In this document: piece after piece, positions 1 through 12,000 of the stretch
Layout: each line of letters begins with the position of its first letter
How positions within the stretch are numbered: the stretch's first letter is position 1
Assembly: GCA_033002965.1 (NCBI GenBank)
Contig: JAURVB010010969.1
Location: forward strand, 1-64,000
Direction: 5' to 3'
DNA length: 64,000 bases
DNA from: Piper betle
Lineage: Eukaryota; Streptophyta; Magnoliopsida; Piperales; Piperaceae
Notes under the pieces: model-generated
What the model saw: the letters and a program-made list of their open reading frames with translations, nothing else
What the model was told of the DNA's origin: nothing
Database searches by the model: none
Translations under genes and position numbers: made by a program

Positions 1-9
1 CCTAACTCG

Positions 10-500
10 AGTCACGGGTTTTACAGCATTACTTGATACACCATCATTACTTTATGCATCATAGTCACCAAGGCTTTTTTTATTAGTTTGTCATTCAAGA
101 TCGTGTTAACAACATTGACAAACTTAAGAGCCTTTTTAGATGCATTATTGATAACCAACACAATATTATTTTAGTTATCTGGTAATGAATATAAGAATAT
201 CAAAGTTTTACTATCATCTATGTATGTAACATATAAGGATTCAAATCGAACCCAAATAGTGTTGAACTCATTCAAGTGATTTGCAGCCAAACGTCTATCA
301 AACATCATTAGATTGAACAATCTTTTCAACAAGAAAAGTCTATTCGATGTAGACACTTTTTCATAATATCGGATCAATGCTGCCATCAAACTTGAAGTAG
401 TGGTCTCCTTGGAAATGTTGAAGGCCACCTTCTTTGTTGGGCACAATTTAATCCATGTCAATGCTTTCTTATCCAACACCTTCCACTCTTCATCTTCCAT
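10..500 (-). pseudogene. Ty1/copia retrotransposon gag remnant
   Basis: Reading on the minus strand from 500, a 109-residue frame matches the gag (UBN2-type) domain of plant Ty1/copia elements: an early W-x-x-L-D-x-x-A-L pattern, then a region ending in H-L-N-E-F-N. The frame stops at about 168-170 where the family usually has a tryptophan (S-L-P-D-N then stop). Gag-like sequence continues in the same frame to about position 10, so this is a point lesion and not the natural end. Gag would form the virus-like particle of the element. The element is oriented right to left; its primer-binding site and LTR follow at 690-1250, and pol would lie outside the window to the left. It is inactive as seen. 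Confidence 0.75.
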
Positions 501-689
501 GTTCTTTGGTTTTACTCAATTCAGCGGTAGATATAGATCTTTCTTGTACAAGTAGTCCTCCATTTGCACCTTCCACCACGAGAAACTTCTCCACTTTTCA
601 ATCCTTCCCTTCTTATCTTCATCCATAACTCCCACTCAAGACAAACACGATCTAATAGGCGATAATGTCAAAACGTTAACCATTGAACC

Positions 690-704
690 AAAGCTTTAAT
701 ACCA
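690..704 (-). other. LTR-retrotransposon primer-binding site (initiator Met tRNA type)
   Basis: On the minus strand this reads TTGGTATTAAAGC, a slightly mutated version of the TGGTATCAGAGC primer-binding site used by plant copia elements. It sits two bases from a TGTAACA end at 707-713, the expected position at the end of a 5' LTR, and about 190 bp before the gag start at 500. Confidence 0.65.
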
Positions 705-706
705 AT

Positions 707-1250
707 TGTTACACAATATTAATGCAATAACTAATAAAAATAAGGATAATCAAAAAATAAAGATAAAGAAAAGAACAATAAACACACAGAATTTACATGG
801 AAAACCCCCTTTGTCTTGAATGTTTAAAACCATATGAACACAATTGAAAACTTCATTATATCACCAAGTGATTGCATCCCTCTTCCTCACAAATATGATG
901 ATTACAAAAGATACAACAGGGAATCCAACCCAAACCCTATTTCTAGAGAACAAGGATCACCCTCTCTTACACATCCATCTCTCACATATGGATTGCAATG
1001 CAAAATCTCTCACATTAGGCATAGAATGAAGGATTTCCTCTTGTATACACTGAGACAATAAGACAAGTAGGCTATTTATAAACATTACCTAATAAGGTGT
1101 GTAACTCTGGTAATCAAAAGTCATTAACAATATGCTCCACTTGATGAAGATGAAAGTATCTAGCAAGAAACCACTCATGAATGAGCCCCTTCGATTTCTA
1201 CGATCCTTCTTTTAATCTTCTCTTGACGGCAATAGGGCTACATGCAACAA
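707..1250 (-). repeat. Probable 5' LTR of the copia remnant
   Basis: The LTR end next to the primer-binding site is clear (minus strand ...TGTGTAACA at 707-715). A TATA-like TTTATAAATA is at about 1071-1080 on the minus strand, fitting an LTR promoter. The outer end is uncertain; I place it near 1250 where a CAACAACA motif occurs. The partner LTR is outside the window, so the end could not be checked by comparison. Confidence 0.4.
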
Positions 1251-3330
1251 CAAATTGTCATTTTGAAAAATCATTTTTAATAATCTATTAACATCTCCTA
1301 ACACATTCATCATGAGCATTTTCATGACTCCCATAATTTTATCAATATAGCCACCACTCCGCAAACTTGAGAAAAACCCTTACCATCACATCCTTTACCA
1401 TGAAATCCTACTTCAGTGGCTTTGCCTTTGTCCCTTCATACCAACCCTAGTTTAATGAACAATTCTAAAGCATGCATTTACCATTAATCACAGTGGCAAA
1501 ACAATTCCACCCTCTACACACTCAAATTCCATCATTTCTCAAAAAGTGCTCTCTCCTGTGAACAAGAAACTCACATTTTTTGCAAACAGAAAAATTGCAT
1601 ACATATGTGACACAAACAATTACTAAATCACAAAAACTGTTCACATCAAAGACTACATCGCCAAACACTATAAACACCAACCAAATCGCAAGAATCGAAA
1701 ATGAAAGATAATTGAATTTCAAAGCAAAGAAGAGCAAACAAACCAAAAATTGAATATGTGCATTGACCCCGTCCAATTGGGGAAGATGACGAAGAGAAGA
1801 AGAAGGAATGATGAGAGCATGTGCTCTTCAAATACTTGAGTTTAGGGGGAAGGTGAATTCTAATTGCAGGGGCATTCAATCTATTTACGAAATAGCCATT
1901 TGAGCAGTCTAGCTGGTTGTTTTTGCATAGCCCATTTATTGGAAATGATACGAGAGCAAGCATCACGTTGAAAATGATACGAACAATAAATAAAAGAAGT
2001 TTTTTCCTTTATAAAATAAATAATTGTTATGTTTTTGTACTGACTAACCAATTTTAGCTATTTATGATTTATCTATCTAATTATTTGTTTTATCTATTTA
2101 CTCTTCAATATTAGGTTCAATTGGTTACAAAATCATGAGATTTTTTGGGTGTTAAATAATTAATGCTAAGTGTTAGAACATATATATTTCACATCAAAGA
2201 AAATAATGGGTAAAAATCAATATATACGCAAGCCTTCCTACGGTGGCTAGTCATTTTAAATTAAGAGGCTCATGTATCACACTTTAAGAAACTTAGTTGT
2301 TAAGTTTTTAATCTCTAGTATATGGTTCCTACATTTATTATAATAATAATATCATGGAAGTTTATTTATCATGTCTATTTGAACCAATTGTTATCCATAT
2401 GAAAGATTAATTACAACCATAATAAAAAGTAATACCCTCAATGGAAAGGATATTACGAAAAGGAGTCGACGGCTATTTTGGGTCCCTAATTCTCATTATC
2501 AATTTTCTTGTAATTTCTTCTCTTGGTTTTATATTGTTTGTCCTTGTAATATTACAAGGGTTCACATTCTATGAAGTTGAGACATGAATAGTTAGTACTA
2601 ATTTAAGGGAAAAGGAAAAAATAAATATCTTTGTGTCAACTATATTTAATACGAACTCTTAGATTACAATGTGGTTAGATGATAAACGCAATTTTATCTA
2701 AATCAAGAAAATTACAACCATGAGATTTAGATGGGTGATTAGATTTACTATTGTTGATATTATTGTATTGAAGGATACTAAACAATCTTTTGTTTAACCC
2801 TTAGTAAAACGGAAAGGTAGCCATATTACTATGAAAATTTTCTCTTTTTATCATAATTGGGCAAATGTTATGTCATGCATGATTTATACTCTTGATAAAT
2901 TTTAATTTTATATATAAATTCTCGTAAAATAATGAAATAAAATATAATAATTTAATGCCTTAAGTATAGATACTGATTGACTTTAAAATTAGATCATAAT
3001 TAAATGAGAAAATAAATTATAATAATTTAATTTTTTTATTAAATTTCTTTTTAAAGCTAGTGAACTGAATATTATTAATAAAAAATTCAAAATTAAAATT
3101 AGCAGAGTTCAAAATTATGACCCTAGGTGGTGAGAGGTGTTATTATTATTATTTTTTAACGGTTTAAACTGACCTTTCACAACGAGGGATATTTTATTTT
3201 TATTATTATTTTATTATATTTTAATTGGGCTAAATTTTTTAATTGTAAGTATTGAGATCACATTTTTATTGAGATGAGTAGAATAGTTATATATCCTCCC
3301 ACTGTGAAGTAATACAAAAACCGTCGCCCT
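1251..3330. other. AT-rich spacer, no recognisable gene
   Basis: Short open frames occur at 1522-1966 (minus), but they have no family resemblance and no coding-like composition. From about 2000 to 3300 the sequence is strongly AT-rich with A/T runs. I see nothing functional here. Confidence 0.5.
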
Positions 3331-3339
3331 TTACCTCTT

Positions 3340-3490
3340 ACTGTTTTTGTACTAGAGTAGGTATCCCCATGGGCGCACGTGCTCGCATCGATGACCGATG
3401 CTGACACGTGCGTCCGTGTAGTGTGCCTCCATGGGAGAGAGGAAGTCCGTCTTCTCCAAAGTCATGCACACAAGAAACTTGGAACAGACA
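3340..3490. promoter_or_regulatory. GC-rich island with two CACGTG-containing boxes
   Basis: This short GC-rich patch in AT-rich DNA carries GCACGTGC (about 3376-3383) and ACACGTGC (about 3404-3411), the core bound by plant bZIP/bHLH factors (G-box/ABRE-like). It lies about 150 bp beyond the 3' end of the dioxygenase gene. No gene starts nearby on either strand, so a promoter role is only a guess. Confidence 0.2.
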
Positions 3491-3638
3491 TTTACACCTA
3501 CGATACATCAAGGTGTTCAATTTTACATATACACACTTTCTCCATGATATATGTGTAGATACAGATACATACAGACAGTCGGACTGAACAAGAAGAAATA
3601 AAGAAGGCAGCCCATCAAATAAGCCATGGAGCTTGAAA

Positions 3639-5154
3639 CTAGAAGTTGGTCTGAATTAGAGCAAAATCAAGCGATTTCTTCCCCTGAAGCTTGTTGGTAA
3701 CGTAATGCTTACTGTACTCTCCATGATTATACCTCCTATACAGGCAAGGGCGATTTCCGTCGACAAAATCAGTGAGCGGGCCGAGCTCTGTGTCATAGCT
3801 TGGAGCATAGAAGGTAACAATGGAGAGCCTATCTTTTTCTCTGTTTGTAACTGCCCTGTGCTCTATACTCTTGTATAGACCATTTGTTAATACCTGTGAA
3901 CTTGATACTGTTAGGGCCGAAGTTACCCATGTAATATCATAGTATTGTGTCAGCATATTTAGTAAAAATATGGAGTTATACATCTGTGATTTAAAATGTC
4001 ACAAGAAGTGGATCACTGCTTGCCAGGTATTTGATCATCCATGCATGTAATGATAATCAAACAATGAGCTCCTTTTTGAGTTAAGTCAAACCATTAATGA
4101 TTAAGAATGAGAAATTTACCTCCATAGTGTCCCCTATGTTGATGACGAGTGCATTTTGGATGGGATGAATAGGCACCCAAGTGTTGTCTTTGAGGATCTG
4201 AAGGCCAACAGATCCCTCGTCTTGTTGCAAGACAGTCAGGGCACTTCCATCTGAGTGTGAACTTAGTCCCAAAACGAGGTCTGGCCTTGGGCAGGGAGGA
4301 TAGTAGTTCATCCTCGCTGCTTGGACTGCAACTCCAAACATTTCGTTGAACACCTCTGGACTTAATCCAAGGCTCAGGGCTATAAATCTCAAGAGTTTTT
4401 GGCAGAGTTTCCTGATGTGCCTCGAGTAAGCTTCTAGAGTCTCACTGCAGAAATTTAAGAAAATATATTCTACGAATCATAAAAACATGTCCCACTTAAC
4501 AAGCCGGCATAATCATTATAGGAGCATAAAGTATGCTTGGTTAACAAAAATACCTCAACTTTGGAGGATTTGTAGGCCAGAGTTTAGGATTTCTGATGAC
4601 GTGAGGTTCTATGCCCAGAGCTAGCATGTTGCACCAATCCAGCTTTTGATCCTCCGAGAAGACAAAGGCATGCCCATAACCCTGGACCGTCCCTGGAGCC
4701 ATTGGGTACTTCTTTTTCTCTTCTATGGGCAACATGAAGAACTCCTTGGCCAGTTTCTCCATGCTTTGTAACAAGGTAGAATCAATCCCATGGTTAATAA
4801 CCTGTCATCATAAGAAGACATTACAGACTACTAAGCAGACTTATTCATTGCATCGGTATCTAACTACGGAGAAGTGAAAGTTCTGACCTGAAAGAAACCC
4901 CATACTCTGCAAGCTGCAGAGAGTTTAGCTATCTCATGCTGGGCCAGGTTTTTGTTGCTGTGGGCAACTTTTGACAAATCAATTACAGGGATTTGCATGG
5001 AGGCTGGGAGTTTGTACATAGGTATGGGCCTCTCATTAGAATCACGAATGTATCTTTGAGGAACTGTGGTGGGCTTAGCTCTCCCAAGCTCTTGTGCATC
5101 ATCAATGTGGCCGACCTTAACTGCCACAGGGGCAGAGCAAGCAATAGGAGCCAT
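3639..5154 (-). CDS. 2-oxoglutarate/Fe(II)-dependent dioxygenase, SRG1/norcoclaurine-synthase-like
   Basis: Four exons on the minus strand: 5154-4888, 4801-4554, 4444-4120 and 3893-3639. All junctions are GT..AG and the frame stays open, giving 364 residues, normal for the family. The N-terminal DIOX_N part includes I-P-V-I-D-L and W-G-F-F-Q / V-I-N-H-G. The catalytic part has M-N-Y-Y-P-P-C-P and the iron ligands H-S-D in exon 3. The third iron histidine (S-I-E-H-R-A-V) and the 2-oxoglutarate-binding R-L-S are in exon 4. Members are soluble cytosolic oxygenases acting on specialised metabolites or hormones. The best family resemblance is protein SRG1 / S-norcoclaurine synthase 1-like; the substrate cannot be read from sequence. 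The start at 5154 is preceded by a TATA box about 75 bp upstream. The frame is open further upstream to 5532, but that part reads like untranslated or promoter sequence. No lesion is visible. Confidence 0.9.
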
Positions 5155-5230
5155 GTAGATAGATACAAAGAGAACTAAATTACAACAATGTTCAAGATCT
5201 AGTTGATGGCTAGCTTCTCTGAGCACGAGA

Positions 5231-5238
5231 TATATATA
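5231..5238 (-). promoter_or_regulatory. TATA box of the dioxygenase gene
   Basis: TATATATA lies about 75 bp upstream of the start codon at 5154, the usual spacing for a plant core promoter with a short 5' UTR. Confidence 0.55.
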
Positions 5239-5239
5239 G

Positions 5240-8200
5240 AAGAGTAGAAAGAGGAAGATTACAGCATGAAGCAACCAAACTGACCCGTTGAAGCTCCTTT
5301 GTGTGAACAGGTAGGGACCCCAAAAAATCCTAGCAGCCCACTGGAAAAGGTAGGAGAAGGGGGGCCTCTCCATGTCCTTGTGAATTATTCTATGGGACAT
5401 GGGAATTGACGAGATTGGAATCCATCTGAAAAATAGCATCGCTGAAGGCCTGGACAAGGGAGCATGTAAGCAACCACTAGAGTTGTCTTCCTGTCTTTTA
5501 CGAGACAAAAAATTGGCTTTGTAGGGGGCCATTCACCAGTTACAAGCAGCTGTCTCCTTGCTCACCAACCATATACCATCTATAGGGAGGCAGTCATCAT
5601 ACTGATTAGTTCATCAGTTCAAACACCATTCAGTAACCAAATAAAAAGTTCCCTTACATGTGCATTCAACCAAAAAAAAAAGTAAAGCCATGTTTGATTG
5701 CAGCGGAATTATATTAGTATATCAATTAACAAGGATCTGCCTCAATGATTTCCACTCTCCTTTTTCTTCTCCCCAGTGGCATAGCTTCATTTGGCAGTGC
5801 TGATACTATACATATTTTTTAATCATCGGCAGCCAAGGCATGACTCGGGAAAACCATCCAATTGAAGGACAGAGAACTTGACTGAGGCCCAGAAATGTCA
5901 TAAGCCAATTATAGCTTTCAAACTATTACTGAAGGACTTGATCTTGAAAGTGGATCATTCTGAATATTTTCTCTTCTTTGATGGCCACTTGTACAGGGAA
6001 AGCACACAGCTATGATACGCTATGGCAAGAAGCCATAATGGCTAATAGTATGGTGATTCAAAGGTGGTGACCCATCGTGTTGGAAAAGAACTACATAATT
6101 ATGACAAAATGAAAGGACCAAGTTAGTGAACTTAGCTAGTAGTATGCATATTCCTCGACATGATGAACTGAAGTGGAAATTGTACCAACACCAATATCAC
6201 CGTGAACCAATTATGACAAATGAGCTTAATATGCATACTAAACATAGGTGGGTGCATCCTGTAAGCAACAGGGTGCAAGAATAATTGATCTCAACAGCCA
6301 TTCCAACAATGATGCTTCACAGAAACCACATCTTTTCTATGATCAGTAAACAAAAATCTAAAAAAGTATCCCACCTGGTTTCAAGCCCAAGGTTTTTCTC
6401 TTAAGGGATCCCATATTCTCAGCTGCTGCATAGGGATGAATCTGCCATATGTGACTAAACATGGCCCATGCATTGATTTAGAACCAAAGAAACTTTTGAC
6501 TAATGAAAAACAAAGTGGAAGTTGCCTACATCAGAGAAGTCCAGCGTTGAGCCACCACCCTCCCTTTCCATTGCTTCATTAGAGCCAAGTTGCATGCAAC
6601 ATCAGATTTTTTCTCAATGTTGTTTAGTTATAGATTCAAGGTTGGCTGATACAAAGGAGCACTAACCGACCATCTCACCAAATGGAAGCCCTACCAACCT
6701 GCCCAACATCAAAACCAGCGGTTCTTTGTCACTTTTTGGATGCATGGTTTTTCTTTCTTCTACTTTTGTTCCATCTTTCAGTGGTGGGAGACGTCCCAGT
6801 TCCCACTTGTTTGGCGCTCAACTCCACTAAGGAAGACCACCTGACATGACATACAGGAAGCTGTCACTAGCCCACCAAGCGAACATCTCAAACATACATA
6901 TTACACTTCGAAAAAAACCAAAACATATATGCTACAGATTTACAGTTAACTCGCATGATTGAGCTAGGAGTGGGCTTGAATCCAAGCTCTGCAACCTTGA
7001 ATCCTATCTGGGTGGTGGGCACATGCAAGAGTGACCCAGACCAGCCAGTTAATGGGCTAAGGATGCATTTGATAAAACACCTGCTGGACATGTTCAAGCA
7101 GCTAGAACATGCCCATTGATGGGCAGTTCTCAGTTCGCAATGATACGAGGAATGCAAGCTATCTTTCTCGGGTTATGCTCATTTGAGCAAATTTTTTCAT
7201 TGATATCTCAACCTGAGCTAATTGTAATGTATGATCGACTCGGCCCTGAAAGACAATGGTTAATGACTGGTAGAATGCCATATAGCAGTTTAAAGATGAA
7301 GGAAAAGCTGGAATGAATGTTACAAGTCCGGTGAATATTAAGTAAAAAAGAATTCTCTCTAGAAAACGAGTCTATTGTAAACTATGTAAATTATGTATGT
7401 TCTTGGACAAGTTAAATTTTGTTTGGTTTAATTACAACAAACCTTTAGATGACTCCTAGGTTAGCTAATGTTGAGCTTTATCATGGCCTTGAAAATATTG
7501 TTTGTGCAGTAGGGATGGAATTAACTTATATTTTTTTGTTAAAAATCTTCCAACTGCATTTATATTTATCTAAGTTAATTACATAGTAATTTGGGAATAT
7601 TTTGATATTTTTGCTATATTTTAAGTTATAAATTGCATAATGTTATTTTGTTTGAGTCATAGGAAATAACATTTTCAAGGTTTACGATAGATTATCATAT
7701 GAGGTTCTTTTTTTTTTGCAGACTAAGAAAGGATTTGGAAAAACTAAAATTAGGCATTGCTATCGTCTATGGCAACAGGAAAAAATTATAAATATGACCT
7801 CAATTTTTTTGAGCAGGTGGATAATAAAAAGAATAGCGAAAACACGACTAACAGGAGTATTAGGTCATATTATATTTAACAAAAAAGTATACGTTTTTAG
7901 AACATATGCATAGGGCTTTGTAAAACTATTTTACTAGTTTATAGTCAAATCTTGATATGTAATTGGATAGTTAAGTTTGATACTCAAGTCACGAGGAACC
8001 AACATTAAGAGTTTTCTTTTTAATATAACCAAATTTTAAGAGTTGATTGTTAGCAACTCATTAGCGAAATTATTAGTTGGGCAAAGCTTAAACCTAGTAA
8101 TAATCAATTAATTTGTTGATTTATTTAAATTAACTTAAATATGAATTTGCTCGAAGTAGAACTTGAAATAAACGGCACAAGTTTAAGCAAACTTAATAAA

Positions 8201-8480
8201 ATATGATTAAATTTGTCGTTTGTTTATGGATGATATAATATTATTATTGTCTTACTAATTAAATATTTAATTAAGAAAAAAGTATTTTAAAAGCTGCTGA
8301 TGGGTCCCATTGAACCAGCCAGTCATTAGCCTCCCTTCCCTCCAAACAGGACCGTACAACACTTGGCATCAAGCTCCACTGCCCCGGACAAACGGGGCAG
8401 CCCCCATCCGACCCCATCGCCGTCCCATTAGTGGTCCCACATCTGATCTCCACTCTCCACCGTCCGATCGATCCCCACCC
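5240..8480. other. Spacer between dioxygenase and SNF4 genes
   Basis: No gene could be supported on either strand. 5240-7300 has mixed composition with short unrelated open frames (for example 6888-7316). 7300-8300 is AT-rich. From about 8310 the sequence becomes C-rich and leads into the promoter and 5' UTR of the next gene. Confidence 0.5.
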
Positions 8481-8489
8481 CTGCCCGCG

Positions 8490-9046
8490 AATCATATTTT
8501 CCATTTTTCCATTTTTTTTTCCACCTCCCCCCGCAATCGGGGGTTGTCTTCTCCAATCTCCTCGCGAGATCGACAGATTAGGGTTTCGAATTTAGGGCTT
8601 TCCGAATCGGCCAATCGCCGGTGGAGTCAACGGAGGAGGGAGAGGCCGGGGATTTGCATTGTCGCCGCCGGGAACGGGGGCGGTCGGTGGCGGTGGCGGG
8701 GGGCAGATTTTTTGCTTGCTGGTTTGATCGATTGAGCATGGTGGTGAGGAGGTATGTTGCGTTGATTCGATTCCGTCCTTGGAGCTGAATTGGCCTCGTT
8801 TGAGTTGAGGCGGCGGCGGGGCGGTGGTGGGGCGTGAATCGTGATCTTGTTAGTGTGTAGTGTGTAGTGTGTAGTGTGGATGGTTTGGATCTGTTGGCTT
8901 GGAATGCAGGAGTGAGGAGGGGGTCCTCTGCGGTCGATGTGGAGGATCCCTGTCGTTACTTGTTGTTGGTGTACGGGGATTTGAAGGTGGAGGAGGCGGA
9001 GCTTTGTGTGAATTGTGGTTGGTGAGCTGATATTGTTGGTTGAACC
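8490..9046 (+). promoter_or_regulatory. SNF4 promoter-proximal region and 5' UTR, with a probable leader intron
   Basis: A pyrimidine-rich stretch (about 8490-8535) is followed by a telo-box-like TTAGGGTTT at 8578-8586, typical of transcription-start regions of housekeeping plant genes. A good donor (GAG/GTATGT at 8752) and acceptor (ATGCAG ending 8909) suggest a 158-bp leader intron. An in-frame TGA at 9041-9043 lies just before the start codon at 9047, supporting that start. Confidence 0.45.
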
Positions 9047-12000
9047 ATGTTCTCTTCGGTGGAACCGGCGTCTGTCGTAGAGCAGCCGGCTGTGGTGCCG
9101 ACGAGGTTTGTGTGGCCGTATGGGGGTCGGCAGGTGTACATCACGGGTACTTTCAAAAGGTTGGAACATGATGGACTTCTAGTTTTGTTTTATTTTTATT
9201 TGTTAATATTTTTTTATTTTTCACAGAAATGCTTCATTCTTAATAATGCTAGTGTCGCAGCTTAAAGATGATTTTTTGGATCGTATTTAGTTGGTCGCCG
9301 TTGTTTTTTATTGGGCATCTGTTAACTATGAAATAATGCAATGTATATATCTTCTCTTTAGGTTATGTGATTAGATTGTACGGGGCAACAGTTATGTTCA
9401 TGCTTGATAATTCCATTCTCGTTTGCATAAAGATGGTTACTTGTGTCGTATTTAGTAGGCTGTTATTTTTTTGGTCTAGGCATTTCGTCTTATTAATCTA
9501 TGAAGTATAAGCGAGTGCAATGTATGCATGTACCTTTTTAATGTCATGGATTTAGATTGTACAGGGATACATTGAAGTTTTCAAACATCTTACTATGTTT
9601 ATTTCTACGTTTCTTCCATCAGTTGGGCTGAAAGTGTTCAAATGTCTCCTGTGGAGGGATGCCCTAATGTTTTCCAGACAATTTGCAACTTAACGCCCGG
9701 GTACCATCAGGTGAAAACATTCATTTCTTTCAAATTATTTAATTTTACTTCATGTAACAGCTGTTTTTTTAAAAAAAAAACAAATACTAAACTGTTTAGA
9801 TTAAAATACCATTTTTTTTGGGTGCAGTTCAAATTCTATGTTGATGGGGAATGGCGACACGATGAAAACCAGCCTTCTGTTAATGGCAGTTATGGGATTG
9901 TAAATACTGTATTTATAGCTCCCCTAGCTAGGGAACCTGACACGAGTAATTCAAGGTTGAGTCAAGAGACAGCAGGCTCAAGAGTGAATATGGATGTTGA
10001 TACTGATGCCTTTCACCGGACGGTAATTCCTGCTGTCAACATCCCCTTTTTGCATTTTTTCATTATGTTTCAATGCTCATGATGTGGACATTTTTCTACC
10101 ATTTTTTATCATATTAAGGAATTTTTGTTGTTATATGCCAGTCAGTGATGATAGATTGGATTGGTGGTATTTCATATTACCGTGATGATGAAGTTGATTC
10201 ATGCCAAGGGAAGCGAGTATTGAAGCTTTTATGAATTTGTTAATTTCTCAAAACATATATTGAATTGGCTACCTTGGCAATGAGCTATTGGATTGGAATT
10301 GGCATATAATAACAAAACTTGCATTTCTGTCATTATGTTTCAATGCTCATGATGTGGACATTTTCTACCATTTTTTATCATATTAAGGAAGTTTTGTTAT
10401 TATATGCCAGTCAGTGATGCTGGATTGGAATGGTGGTATTTCATATTGCCGTGATGGTGAAGTTGATTCATGCCAAGGGAAGCGAGTATTGAAGCTTTTA
10501 TGAATTTGTTAATTTCTCAAAACATATATTGAATTGGCTACCTTGGCAATGAACTACTGGACTGGAATTTCTAATTCTGTCTGATTTTTCCATTCTGTTG
10601 TAATTTGTATGACATATATTGAGGGGAATAATTTAAAGATGTGAGTGACAATGTATGTGTTTTTAGTGAGTTCATTGGTGCAGCTAAAATGCTAGGGGTG
10701 AGGATAGAATGACATCTGTTAAATTGGAGGTTTTTTAAATTCTCCGCTATTTGATGCTATCCTTAATCTAAGTTATTTAATATCCAAAAGGCTGTCAGTT
10801 TTTCAACAAATGTCCATTTTTTGATAGCTTTGATTTGGAAGGAACGCAAAATGATGTGATATTTTCTTGGCTCTTTAGTTCCTCAAAAGTTATATATTGG
10901 GTATACTCCTTGGAAGTCAGTTGTTCCTACTCCTGTGGAACATGCCTGCGAACACTATCAGAAAATTTTAATTGCAGTACACATGCAGCTGTATTTTTTA
11001 TATCTTTTATGCTACGGATATTACTATTTGTAGCACATTTGTTTTCATGTTAGTTTCAGCTCATTTGTGCTCTGTTTAATACTGTTGTATTGCTGATGAC
11101 ATGTGCAGGAGTTGCTAAGAGTTTCAGAGGCTGACATAGAGGTGTCGCGGCGTCGTGTTTCTCTATTTTTGTCTACACATACAGCTTATGAATTGCTTCC
11201 TGAGTCAGGGAAGGTTTGAAGACATAAAAAATCTCTGTTTCTTTTTTTTGTTTGTGTGGTTGTGTGTTTGTGTGTTTTTCTCTTTCTTTTTTGTATATTA
11301 GGCATGTCATGGTTTACACTTGGAAGATTTTGTAACTATTTATTTTGTCTGCTTCCTCATATTCAGGTTATTGCCTTGGATGTTGATGTCCCTGTGAAGC
11401 AAGCATTCCATATTCTGTATGAACAGGTGATCACATTTGTAGTCCCGAAGCATCACTTGCTATGTGTGATTTTATTCTTGGTTGATGAATTATTTTGAAA
11501 GTTGCTTTAAAAATTGCTGTCCTTTATTTCTATATATATATTTAGCTTATCTGAATATTTATTTTCTGTCTCACATTTCATTATGATGTGTGTTTTGTAG
11601 GGAATTTCTGTGGCACCTCTGTGGGACACCTGTCAAGGCCAATTTGTTGGAGTCCTAAGTGCTTTAGATTTTATATTAATATTGAGAGAGGTAGAAATAG
11701 AAAGCACATTGATGTTTCCATTTGGCTACTATTTTTTATGTGCATTTGCGGTAATTTTTGTAGCAGCATTCTATACGCTAAGACAAATGCTCTGTGTGTG
11801 CTAGTTTGAAGCTTCATTTGGAATTTTTGTGTTTGCAAAAAAAAAAATTTATGTGGGTGCAGCTTGGAAATCATGGATCAAACCTTACAGAAGAGGAACT
11901 TGAGACACATACAATATCTGCTTGGAAAGAGGGAAAATTTAACTTGAGTAGACAAGTTGATGGGTCCTCAAAGTCATATCCCAGTCAGCTAGTGACCGTA

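Noticed and set aside
4864..5532. Longer N-terminus for the dioxygenase (frame open to 5532)
   Set aside because: The extra 126 residues have no family match and include the TATA box region; family members start near 5154.
8627..9169. 180-codon minus-strand frame over the SNF4 start
   Set aside because: Arg/His/Pro-rich shadow of GC-rich sense DNA; the plus strand holds a clear SNF4 exon.
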